Positions 19,321 to 28,539 of a stretch of 64,000 bases of DNA are shown in pieces. The notes beneath the pieces are model-generated. The model did no database searches. It was not told the DNA's origin and was given only the letters and a program-made list of their open reading frames with translations. The stretch comes from Scheffersomyces stipitis CBS 6054 (taxonomy: Eukaryota; Ascomycota; Pichiomycetes; Serinales; Debaryomycetaceae), in NCBI RefSeq assembly GCF_000209165.1, contig NC_009042.1, positions 1,302,001-1,366,000 on the forward strand. The letters are read 5' to 3'. Position numbers and translations under genes: made by a program. Each line of letters opens with the position of its first letter. Positions within the stretch are counted from its first letter, which is position 1.

Positions 19321-20943
19321 ATGGAACAGCTGAAAAAGTTGAAAGATCCCACAATTGAGGAGGTAGGATATTCTTCTACCAGTGTTGATGAACAGGACAA
19401 TGATTCTCCATGGGCAAAGAAAAGTATTTATAGAGCTTGGTTGTTGTTATGTTACTCCACAGGTCCAGTAGCTTCTATGTCTAGGACATATGTTCCAGCA
19501 GTTATTCAATCTATTGCTACCGAAGTTGGAAGAAATAGTAAAGGTGGTAGATGTGAAAGAAGAGGAAATGATTGTTACATTGATTTCGGTGTCGGAAAGG
19601 TACACTCCACTTCTTTTGTTCTCTACCTTAAAGCCATTTACACCTCTCTTGAGGGATTGATATCGATTTTTCTAATGGGCATTGCTGATTACTCGAACTA
19701 CAGAAAAATCCTCTTGATAGGTTCAATTACTTTATTTGGTATTTTTGCACTTCCGTTTGCAGCCTTCACGGGAAAGAATTATTCAACCCTAAAAACTATC
19801 TCAGTATTCTATGCTCTAATGAGTGTAATTGATTCCGTCTACCAGATATTAGAGGGGTCTTATATTCCTCTTTTTATGAGGGCAGTGCCTAAAAAGCAGG
19901 ATGAAGTTGAAGAAGCTAGAAACACCAGGGTTTTGCAAAGGGGATCTGTTGTGAGCGTCATGGGATTATTCTTGGGAAATTGCGGTGGACTTACAGCTCT
20001 ACTTATTGGCATAATTATATCTTATGGAAGAGGAGGTCCAATGGAAGATGGTTATCACAATTTCTTGCTTGCAATTACTATAGCAGGTTGCGTTACAGTT
20101 GTCTTCTCTATTATAAGTGCCTTCTATATCCCCAGTGTGAAAGGAAAACCTAAACCAGAAGGCGAAATTTTGTTGTTCTTAACTGCAAGAAGATTTGTAA
20201 CGCTTTTGAAGAACATCCAGAAGTATCCGAATGCTTTCCTCTATTGTGTCTCCTGGGTCATTTGGAATGTCAGCTTTAGTAACTTCATGAGTGTATTCGT
20301 GTTGCTCTTTAGATCAACTCTAGGAATCGGCAATTCGGATTCAGAGTACACTGTTTACACATTTATGTCGTATATTACTGCTTCATTGGGCTCGATTGCT
20401 TGGATGCTTCTTTATCCACAATGCGGAATCAAAATCAAGACTTGGGGATATGGATTTCTTATTTTTTCAGCTTTTACTAACTTTTGGGGGTGTTTGGGAA
20501 TTAGAAAGTCTATTTCCATTGGCTTTAAGAACAGATGGGAGTTTTGGTTATTTGAAGTATTTTATTCAGGATCGAGTTCTGCAATGAGGTCTTTGAATAG
20601 AACCGTCTATAGTTCACTTTTACCAGAAGGAGACGAGGCTCAATATTTTGGTCTTGAAATAATGTTAGGTGTAGCCACAGGATGGATTGGTTCATTGGTT
20701 AATGCAGCCATCCAGGACAGGACTAACAACGACAGATTTCCCTTCTTGCCAAATTGTATTTTGGTTCTTATCTCACTTGTTTTGTATTCCCTAACTGATA
20801 CCGAGCAAGGCATGAGAGATGCTAAAAAATTGGTAGAAGACTCTATTCAAATTAGAGATGATCAGGCACTTGACCAAACAGAAGGTTTGTCTGCTTCTTT
20901 CGACCACAACGAGGAAAACTCTAACAAGTCTCTTTGTAAATGA
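19321..20943 (+). CDS. ATG22-like MFS transporter in the DIT cluster
   Basis: The 540-aa protein starts at ATG 19321 about 200 bp after the exporter. After a polar N-terminus it has about ten to twelve membrane segments. It resembles the Atg22 family: AWLLLCYSTGPVASMSRTYVPA at the first segment, the long loop before LYLKAIYTSLEG, and GLEIMLGVATGWIGSLVNA near the end. Atg22 proteins release amino acids from the vacuole. A paralogue beside DIT1/DIT2 could supply tyrosine or move pathway intermediates; this is inference from context. It may not be the true ATG22 orthologue, which could lie elsewhere. A TATATATA-containing stretch lies about 60 bp upstream of its ATG. Confidence 0.8.
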   Translation: MEQLKKLKDPTIEEVGYSSTSVDEQDNDSPWAKKSIYRAWLLLCYSTGPVASMSRTYVPAVIQSIATEVGRNSKGGRCERRGNDCYIDFGVGKVHSTSFVLYLKAIYTSLEGLISIFLMGIADYSNYRKILLIGSITLFGIFALPFAAFTGKNYSTLKTISVFYALMSVIDSVYQILEGSYIPLFMRAVPKKQDEVEEARNTRVLQRGSVVSVMGLFLGNCGGLTALLIGIIISYGRGGPMEDGYHNFLLAITIAGCVTVVFSIISAFYIPSVKGKPKPEGEILLFLTARRFVTLLKNIQKYPNAFLYCVSWVIWNVSFSNFMSVFVLLFRSTLGIGNSDSEYTVYTFMSYITASLGSIAWMLLYPQCGIKIKTWGYGFLIFSAFTNFWGCLGIRKSISIGFKNRWEFWLFEVFYSGSSSAMRSLNRTVYSSLLPEGDEAQYFGLEIMLGVATGWIGSLVNAAIQDRTNNDRFPFLPNCILVLISLVLYSLTDTEQGMRDAKKLVEDSIQIRDDQALDQTEGLSASFDHNEENSNKSLCK

Positions 20944-21960
20944 ATCGACTGCAGCTTCAACATGGCATTTTTTAATGTGATTCCTTTTTATAATACACGA
21001 ATGCTTTCTTTATAAGATGATTTACAAAACCTACATCTCTTAAAAGCTCAATACGTAAGACTCTACCTTTACTCAAACTCTGTTAATATTTTGATGGTTG
21101 TTTCGTTTGCAGTATGAGACGGAAGGTTTTGGAATTCTGAGGTAACTTCATTTCTCCGAAATTCTTCAATATGTTCTCTAATATTAGCAATATTGAAAGA
21201 AATTTGCCAATGTTAAACGATACCAGCTTCAATGTGTTAGTTATCGTCTTCTTCGTTATAATTACCTAAAAACATAGATTATAACCTTTGAAAGATCCTT
21301 AATTATTGCGGCATGGATGTTTTGTTGATTTTATTTGCAGTAGGGGCGGCTAAAAGCAATTTTTCAACAAGCTTCGTTCCTCATGGCCCAATGGTCAAGG
21401 CGTCTGGCTACGATTACGTAACCACTTCCGGTTGGAACCAGAAGATTCCAGGTTCGACTCCTGGTGGGGAAGCTTTCTTTTTGTATTTCTGAATATACAA
21501 ACAGATTATTTTTAATATTTTGGCACTTGGAATAGCAATTACGTAAAAGCACTAATTACAGAAATGCTTTATCTATTCGTAACTGATAATGAATTACAAT
21601 TTATTCTTCAGATTAATTTGAAGTTGGGTGCAAATTTTATAAAAATTTACTGAATTATGACAATTAGCAATAGCATCCAAGAAGTAATTTAATTCTCCGG
21701 AATTGCGAAGGAAATATCAAGAGGTTCACTAAATATTCATATTTATGCCGTTAATTTGCCATTGTACTTGTATGATGAACGCTTTTCTATTGGTATAATT
21801 GCAAAAGCATAGGTCTCTCCTGATTCACAGCGCGGGAACTAGATCCGAAAATGGTGCAATTTTTCGGAAGCGCAAACCGAGTAATAAAATAGCTGAAAAA
21901 TGCTGTTGAAAAATTCAGAATTGGTATCTACCACTTTCTTCCATTAAGTACTATACGATC
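20944..21960. other. Intergenic region containing tRNA-Arg
   Basis: The only gene in this AT-rich stretch is tRNA-Arg(ACG) at 21377-21472. The rest holds the 3' end of the ATG22-like gene and the BNA1 promoter. Confidence 0.5.
21377..21472 (+). tRNA. tRNA-Arg(ACG) with intron
   Basis: Acceptor strands TTCCTCA (21377-21383) and TGGGGAA (21465-21471) pair fully, followed by discriminator G. The D-arm/box A reads TGGCCCAATGGTCAAGG, the anticodon stem TCTGG/CCAGA, and the T-arm/B box GGTTCGACTCC. The anticodon ACG is at 21410-21412. An apparent 23-nt intron (21414-21436) lies one base 3' of the anticodon, the canonical position; removing it leaves a 73-nt tRNA. A pol III terminator run of five T lies at 21478-21482. 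The anticodon would be read as ICG for CGU/CGC/CGA codons. Confidence 0.95.
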
Positions 21961-22473
21961 ATGCTTCCAGAGCCTATCAACATCAACAAATGGATTGAGG
22001 AAAATGGCCATCTTCTCCAGCCTCCTGTGAATAACTATTGTCTCCATCGTGGAGGTTTCACTATTATGATTGTAGGAGGACCAAATGAGAGAACCGATTA
22101 TCACATTAACGAGACACCTGAACATTTCCACCAACTTAAAGGTGCCATGTGCTTGAAGGTTGTTGATGATGGCGAATTCAGAGATATTATCATTAACGAA
22201 GGCGACTCATTCTTGTTGCCTGGCAATACTCCACACAATCCTGTTCGTTTTGCTGACACTATTGGCTTGGTTGTAGAACAAGATAGACCAGAAACTGCGC
22301 TTGACAGACTAAGATGGTACTGTAGCAACTGTAGAGAGATTGTTCACGAAGCAGCTTTCCATTTGACCGACTTGGGTACGCAGATCAAGGAAGCTATATT
22401 GGCTTTTGATGGCGATAAGGAAAGCAGGACATGCAAGAAGTGTGGAACGTTGAACTACTCGAAGCCCCAATAG
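21961..22473 (+). CDS. BNA1: 3-hydroxyanthranilate 3,4-dioxygenase
   Basis: The 170-aa protein is a full-length small cupin of this family. It shows the opening [11 protein letters not shown], the Fe(II) ligands in [16 protein letters not shown] (His and Glu) and in NTPHNPVRF (His), and the two C-terminal CxxC pairs (CSNC and CKKC) that form a second metal site in fungal and some bacterial enzymes. It oxidises 3-hydroxyanthranilate in the kynurenine route from tryptophan to NAD+, in the cytosol. It starts at the only plausible ATG (21961). Its 3' end faces that of the next gene. Confidence 0.96.
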   Translation: MLPEPININKWIEENGHLLQPPVNNYCLHRGGFTIMIVGGPNERTDYHINETPEHFHQLKGAMCLKVVDDGEFRDIIINEGDSFLLPGNTPHNPVRFADTIGLVVEQDRPETALDRLRWYCSNCREIVHEAAFHLTDLGTQIKEAILAFDGDKESRTCKKCGTLNYSKPQ

Positions 22474-22733
22474 ATGGCGAGATATGACGAGATGAGATGA
22501 CGATTATGAGAATGGTGGTAAAAGACAATGCAAGAATGTTGATGTACAATATAACGACGAGCAGAAAAACTAGTTGAAAAAGGAAAGGTTAAATATTTAG
22601 TAAAACAATTGGTAGAAGATCATGCTGACTATGACGATCAAGATGACGTCAGGAATTCATTTACTCTGTCAATCCATAAGATCTGTTAAGTCTAGACTAG
22701 TTACGTTTATTGTATATATCAGCGATATGTTTA

Positions 22734-23384
22734 TTACTCGAGTTTGGTGCGGGCGTAGAGTTCTTCACCACGGTCAAACACCCAGTCAACAGCCTTTTCG
22801 ACAGGCTCGTCGAAGATGTAAGGCAATACTGGAACTATACCCAAACCTATAGCTACGGGACCGTAGGTTCTAAGTGCACTGATGGACGTGTTCTTGAACA
22901 AAATGGACGAATATCTAACAGCACTGTGGATGGTGAAGGCCGGCAAACCCATAGACGCAATACTTTGGAAGATACCTCTCTTTACAGCAGCGAGTCTCCA
23001 ATCGGACTCCAGCAAAGATGTATGAGTAGATAAGAACTCCAGTTTAGCCTTCTCGTCTACTTTCGTAGGCTGGGTACTCCAGGGCCTCAAACCTGGAGTG
23101 TATTTTCCTTCGGACTTCACCTTGACTTTCCACGAAGCATACGAAACATCGGCCAAAATATACATCCACGACACACCGTAGCCTAGTTTGACAAGGTAGG
23201 GATGGGCCACTGGACGGAACGATTCTCCGATATCCGATGTGTAAGCCACGTATCTGTGGGAAGCTAACAAGATGGTACGGAAACGGTTGGCGTAAGCGGC
23301 ATATCTGAGGCCAGATTCTTGTTCAATGAGAGTGGTGTCGTCATTGACGTCGGTGGAAGAGTTGGCGGTGATGGGCTTCGACAT
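22734..23384 (-). CDS. MTP18/MTFP1-like mitochondrial inner membrane protein
   Basis: The 216-aa protein matches the mitochondrial fission process 1 family. Family blocks are RYVAYTSDIGESFRPVAHP, VKLGYGVSWMYILADVSY (a membrane segment), DWRLAAVKRGIFQSIASMGLPAFTIH (reentrant or membrane segment), and GPVAIGLGIVPVLPYIFDEPVE near the end. Human MTFP1 is an inner-membrane protein affecting fission and respiration. The fungal role is poorly defined. The gene ends shortly after BNA1 on the opposite strand, 260 bp apart. Confidence 0.88.
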   Translation of the reverse strand: MSKPITANSSTDVNDDTTLIEQESGLRYAAYANRFRTILLASHRYVAYTSDIGESFRPVAHPYLVKLGYGVSWMYILADVSYASWKVKVKSEGKYTPGLRPWSTQPTKVDEKAKLEFLSTHTSLLESDWRLAAVKRGIFQSIASMGLPAFTIHSAVRYSSILFKNTSISALRTYGPVAIGLGIVPVLPYIFDEPVEKAVDWVFDRGEELYARTKLE

Positions 23385-24432
23385 TTTTAAACCAGTGGTG
23401 AATTGGAGTTGATCTAAAGATGAGATGCGACGGTGAAGATGCGCAAAAAGTGAATTGTAGATTTGGAAGAGACTTTATAAAGGTCTAGGTTTGCTCAAGA
23501 TGGCAAATTTATCGGTATATGTATCAGCAACAACGGTGAGGGAGGCAAAGAAGAAGGCAAGAAACCAACGGCAAGGGCAAAAACAATGGTTGTGAAATTT
23601 GCATCGGCACAAACTAGACTGGATTCGGATATTAGGGCCGAAGGCGTTGGCACGGGCAAAAAGCAGAGAAATCTACTATTGGTGCGTAGGCGAGCTGCGA
23701 ATATACGAGGCAGAGATTTCTTTCGAGAATTCAACAGTGAAGGAAAATACGAAGTTTATGTCATGGTAGTATGTATGGTGGCAACGGATATACTAGTAAA
23801 GCAATGAACATATGAATACGAGATTGTATTTTATCTTACTTGATATGACGGTAAAGTAAGTTTATGCACATAAGAGTAATATGGTAAAGGATCAAGAAGA
23901 ACAAGAAGATTAGAATATGGAAAAATGGGATTTCGAAGAAACCTAAATACGGACGAAAGTAATATAATTGGGAAATTGCTGAGAGAACAAGAGAAATCAT
24001 GTTTGAGCTAATTATAACCTGAATCTTCCTGGTGAATAATGAATATCATTTTGAAAAGTTTGATAAGAGTCGTAAATATTTTGCCATTAAATGGTTGCGA
24101 AAAAAAAAAATGTTACAATACGAATGCAACAATGGAACTACAGAGAAATGTACATGACCTATAACTGGAAAAGCTTAAAGTTACTTTGTAGTCGATTCTA
24201 ACAACTTTAAAGTTAAGACTAGAATTGTAAGAGAATCATGGTGTCCATGAAGAATGTGCACTGCACACAGCATCTCCAGATTGTATTCATATTCTGGGCT
24301 TTTGAGGATGATTATAATTATCAGGCACTTCTTCCAGGAACAACTTGTGAAATAGAAAAACTAATAACAACATCTTAAAGATACTATTCTCTATATTTGA
24401 GCCCATACAACACCAGCACATATATACACAAA
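23385..24432. other. Divergent intergenic region
   Basis: About 1 kb separates the start of the MTP18-like gene from DSC3. Short ORFs here (for example 23586-23807, plus) show no domain. There is an A10 run near 24101. No RNA gene is recognised. Confidence 0.45.
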
Positions 24433-25461
24433 ATGCGGTTTGTCCTCGTTATACGGTTCACCGATACTTCGTCCTCGACACAGCCTGTGCGGGATCTAGA
24501 CATTCCTCTTGCCATCAACTTCGATAAAGACGACGTCAACAAGCTTGTGAGTGTGAAATGGATCAAAAGCGTGATAAGGGCACGCGTACCACAGGCTGCC
24601 AGCTCCCGTTTGCGTTTAATCTACTCGGGACGCGTTTTGAACGAAAACACAAACTTCAGAGCAGAAGTGTTTGAGCCTCGAATGAGACAATTACAGAAAG
24701 ACAGGGAGGAAACAGCCAGAGAAGTCGAAAGAAAGTCAACAAGGTCGCCAACCACCCCAGTACCTTCGTCTTCCACATCGACACCGGTTTCTGCACATTC
24801 TCCAGCCATAGCATCATCTTCAGCTCTGGCTCCAGTTCCGTCTTCTTCTTCACCTTCTTTTACAGTCGAAGATCGTATTTACATCCATTGTGTGATTGGT
24901 GAAGAATTGACTAGAGAACAACTTGCAGAGGAAAACAAGCTTGACAAGCCCCAAGCTGTAAGTACGACTCCACAGGTTGTCGGATTTGACCGTTTGCTCC
25001 AGCAGGGCTTTTCCCAGGAAGATGTAGATGACTTGAGACGTCAATTCTATCTGATCTACAGCCCCGGACTGCTCGGAAATTCTACCAGGGACCAGATTAG
25101 CGATGTAGAAGAAGAGGAAAACAACCAGCGCGCCATTCATCAACTCGAAGAAAGATGGATAGAGTCTACTGTCAACGGAGGAAACGCTGAAAATGCTACA
25201 GGCGACAATCAACCGTTCAATGCTCCACACACAGCTACTGCCGCACAAGATGCTCCTCCTCAACCGCTGGCAGATCTTGATGATATACACGGCAATGAAG
25301 AACTACTTTTGGGTCTTTTGCTAGGAATCTTCCTTGGAGTCATCAGCATCGTCTTCTTGATGGCAGACGACTCTGTCTTCAACAAGAGAACAAAACACTC
25401 GGTTATCTTGGGGTTTATAATAAATATCGGTTTAGCAGTGAGCAGAGGAAGATGGTTATAG
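24433..25461 (+). CDS. DSC3: Dsc E3 ubiquitin ligase complex subunit 3
   Basis: The first ATG is at 24433 (MRFVLVIRFTDT), giving 342 aa. The N-terminal about 80 residues form a ubiquitin-like fold (DLDIPLAINF...SSRLRLIYSGRVLNENTNF). A Ser/Pro/Thr-rich linker follows, then a second conserved region (IYIHCVIGEELTREQL, FDRLLQQGFSQEDVDDLRRQF), typical of DUF2407 and its C-terminal partner. Two membrane segments lie near the C-terminus (LLLGLLLGIFLGVISIVFLM and SVILGFIINIGLAV). The Dsc complex is a Golgi/endosome ubiquitin ligase. In fission yeast it is needed for SREBP cleavage, and in budding yeast it handles mistargeted membrane proteins. Confidence 0.88.
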   Translation: MRFVLVIRFTDTSSSTQPVRDLDIPLAINFDKDDVNKLVSVKWIKSVIRARVPQAASSRLRLIYSGRVLNENTNFRAEVFEPRMRQLQKDREETAREVERKSTRSPTTPVPSSSTSTPVSAHSPAIASSSALAPVPSSSSPSFTVEDRIYIHCVIGEELTREQLAEENKLDKPQAVSTTPQVVGFDRLLQQGFSQEDVDDLRRQFYLIYSPGLLGNSTRDQISDVEEEENNQRAIHQLEERWIESTVNGGNAENATGDNQPFNAPHTATAAQDAPPQPLADLDDIHGNEELLLGLLLGIFLGVISIVFLMADDSVFNKRTKHSVILGFIINIGLAVSRGRWL

Positions 25462-27535
25462 ACAAGTCTGTCGTATAGCAGACAGTAAACAACATATAGC
25501 AAAATTCAACAATCAATATTCACCTGAAGTTGACTATTCAATATTGCACAGCAAAAGTTTACACTGGTAGGTTTGTTACAAATAAGGCATATTCTAGAGG
25601 AAAAATGATGCAATATTGATGATAACCAATATTCAGTCAAAGAAAAAGTAAAGGGAACTACATTTATCTACGCTTCTTCGAGAGAATGTCTGATCTACCA
25701 GCCCTCACCAGCTCCCATGGAAAATATGGACAAATCCACACCGTCCGATTAGATGCTGATGAAAGGGCGCTAAGATGATCGCTACTCCGCCTCCATATAG
25801 AAAACGGATGATATTCTCGCCAGGAACTTGACGCTCGCCAACTCGTTGGGATAACTGAAAAAGACAAGCAACACGGTAATAGTTCTGGCTGCCGCACGAA
25901 GAAGAAAAGTATGTACAGCTGCTTCGCTATGCTGGGATAGAATTTTTCAGTTTTATAGATGAGACCAGAGGTTACCCGGATGCAGTATTAGGGCTATTGC
26001 GCTAGGAATATAGTATGGGAAGTTAGTAGCCTAGCTTTGCGAATAGGCAACGGCGTTGATGGTTCCGACAAGTCATGGAGAAGAGACGACTACAGCCATT
26101 GATACATATATAAGAGTTCTATTGTGTTTATTTCTTAGTGTAGAGTTGCTAGTCTAGCTGGCAAAATGTTTCAACTGCTAGTGAAAAATTCGCTGGATTT
26201 GCACTACTGAAAAATGTACATAATAAATTAGGTGATGGGCGCAGAAATTGCGCTAGGATTGAGTCAGGCCGGTAACGGCTTGAAGAAACGGAATTATAAG
26301 CGTAGACGAGTCAAGTTATTAATATTAATGAAATTAGAGTAAATTGGAGAAAGGAAGAATATACTTTTGGCTATGTTCACAGTTATGGCCCAGAATGGCA
26401 GCGCTACCAGAATTGTAAGTCTACTAGCTCTTGCCCTGCTCTTAAGTCCTTGTCACGTTCACAACGGGTGTTAGCAGTTCCCAGCTGAGGGGCATAGGAA
26501 AATGTCGGAATCGGTAGCAGCCGGCTGGACCTGAACGATAACGTTTGGTGGGGAAGAGGACTTTGGAGTGAGAAAAATCTACTGAGGATTTAGCGAGAAA
26601 TTTGAGGAGGAGAGGAATTAGAGAAAGCGGTGGGATCGAGGAGGAAAGTCAATGCTGTCGAAACTGGCGTACTTAGAAACTGTAGAGTTTACAATACGAA
26701 CCTTAAGGAGAAGAGAAGAGAAGAGCAACTTTGAATCGGGAATTGCTGTTGCAATTAACATTTCCACTCTACCCTCTTCTCATTAATTCAGTCTAAAGAC
26801 TACCATATTTTCTCCCTAATCTCTCATTATGTTTCATATTATTTCTCGCTACTTTCTCGCTATTTACTTTTCTCTCGCTATCTGCCCCCCTCTGGACCTG
26901 CCTTCAGGACGCGCCAATTTCCGCCCACTGCCACATCTTGTCTCGGAAAATAGTGCGAGAAGTGGGGAGACTTCAAGAAAGAACAGTCAAACGACGAATC
27001 TCCAGTTGACCGGTGCTGTCAGATTCCCGTAGCAAATTATAAAAAAAGATCGGTAAAAGTTACTCTGATTTTACAATTTGAAACCTTTTCTTTCTCTTCT
27101 TTCTCTCTCTTTTTTCTTCTACTTCACATCTTCGTGCCAGTTTCCCATAGAAAACCCTCACCGAAGCGTCTATACCGTAGCTTATCTACCAGTAGCAGCT
27201 CCGCATTTCCCCATACATTTTTTTCACGCTTTTGACTCAGGTGCCTGTAAATTGTCCACCAATTTTTCACCAGCCAACTGTGATATTTCATTTGAAGGGC
27301 ATATTTATTCCTGATACACTTTTCTGATACTATACAATAGGATATAACTCTATATATCCACATACCGATCTATATTCACCAGATATTGTCGCTAAGTCTA
27401 TTGCATTCTAATAGTCTCATAGCTTTACCTCACTGTTTCTTCGATTTACACTGAACTACTTTCGATAATTTTTCACTATCGAAGTTTTCACCAGATAATT
27501 GATAGCTTTTCACTTATTCACATACTACAGCAACA
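25462..27535. other. 2.1-kb region upstream of the ODC carrier gene
   Basis: No gene is supported. A TATA-like TATATAAG lies near 26107-26114 without a following long ORF. The last 500 bp are pyrimidine-rich on the plus strand (runs of TTTCTTTCTCTTC near 27090-27120). The word TTCACCAG recurs near 27267, 27377 and 27489. A long, poly-pyrimidine promoter fits a regulated, well-expressed gene. Confidence 0.4.
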
Positions 27536-28399
27536 ATGTCTGATCCTAAGCCTTTGCCTTTCATTTACCAGTTTCTCTCTGGTGCCATCGCCGGTGTTTC
27601 TGAGATCTTGGTCATGTATCCCTTGGATGTTGTCAAGACTAGACAGCAGTTGGATTCCACCAATGCTTACAACGGTACGATCAACTGTTTGAAGAAGATT
27701 GTCAGAGAAGAAGGCTTCTCGCGTTTGTACAAGGGTATCACCGCACCTATTCTTATGGAAGCCCCCAAGAGAGCCACTAAGTTTGCTGCCAACGACGAAT
27801 GGGGTAAGTTCTACAAAAAGCAGTTTGGTGTCACTCAAATGACTCAATCTCTTGCAGTCTTGACCGGAGCCACTGCTGGTGCTACCGAATCGTTTGTGGT
27901 GGTGCCTTTTGAGTTGGTCAAGATTAAGTTGCAAGATAAGACGTCCAAGTTCAACGGCATGGGTGAAGTAGTCAAGGACATCATCAAGACCAACGGTGTT
28001 CTTGGATTGTACAAGGGTTTGGAATCGACTTTGTGGAGACACATCATGTGGAATGCTGGTTATTTCGGATTGATCCACCAGGTCAAGTCAGTAATGCCTA
28101 AGCCTAAGAACTCGACTGAAAAGACTTTGATTGATTTGACCTGTGGTACGATCGGTGGTACTTTTGGTACCATCATGAACACACCTATGGATGTTGTCAA
28201 GTCCAGAATCCAGGCTGGTTCTACCAAGTACAAGTGGACTTGGCCATCCTTGGTGATTGTCGCTAAGGAAGAAGGCTTTGGTGCTTTGTACAAGGGTTTC
28301 ATTCCTAAGGTTTTGAGATTAGGTCCTGGTGGTGGTATATTGTTGGTGGTTTTCACTACAGCCATGGACTTCTTCAGAGGTATCCACGAAGGAAAGTAG
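27536..28399 (+). CDS. ODC1: Mitochondrial 2-oxodicarboxylate carrier (ODC1/ODC2 type)
   Basis: The 287-aa protein is a three-repeat mitochondrial carrier. The signature Px[DE]xx[KR] appears in each repeat: PLDVVKTR, PFELVKIK and PMDVVKSR. The N-terminus PLPFIYQFLSGAIAGVSEILVM and the second-repeat WRHIMWNAGYFGLIHQ identify the Odc subgroup. It exchanges 2-oxoadipate and 2-oxoglutarate across the inner membrane, serving lysine and glutamate metabolism. Codon use is strongly biased to preferred codons, as in UGP1. Which of the two S. cerevisiae paralogues it corresponds to cannot be told; one pre-duplication gene is likely. Confidence 0.93.
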   Translation: MSDPKPLPFIYQFLSGAIAGVSEILVMYPLDVVKTRQQLDSTNAYNGTINCLKKIVREEGFSRLYKGITAPILMEAPKRATKFAANDEWGKFYKKQFGVTQMTQSLAVLTGATAGATESFVVVPFELVKIKLQDKTSKFNGMGEVVKDIIKTNGVLGLYKGLESTLWRHIMWNAGYFGLIHQVKSVMPKPKNSTEKTLIDLTCGTIGGTFGTIMNTPMDVVKSRIQAGSTKYKWTWPSLVIVAKEEGFGALYKGFIPKVLRLGPGGGILLVVFTTAMDFFRGIHEGK

Positions 28400-28539
28400 A
28401 TGGTATAATTTACATACTGTAATGCGATATACTTGTATAATGCATTGTAAGATATCTGATATATAATACTATTGCAAAGAATAATTTATATATAAATATA
28501 AATGTACATATAGTAATGGTTCCTTGACATTTTTCTCGT

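Noticed and set aside
26373..26420. Short exon-like ATG ORF ending at GTAAGT
   Set aside because: No TACTAAC branch point and no suitable acceptor with an open frame follow, so a spliced gene is not supported.
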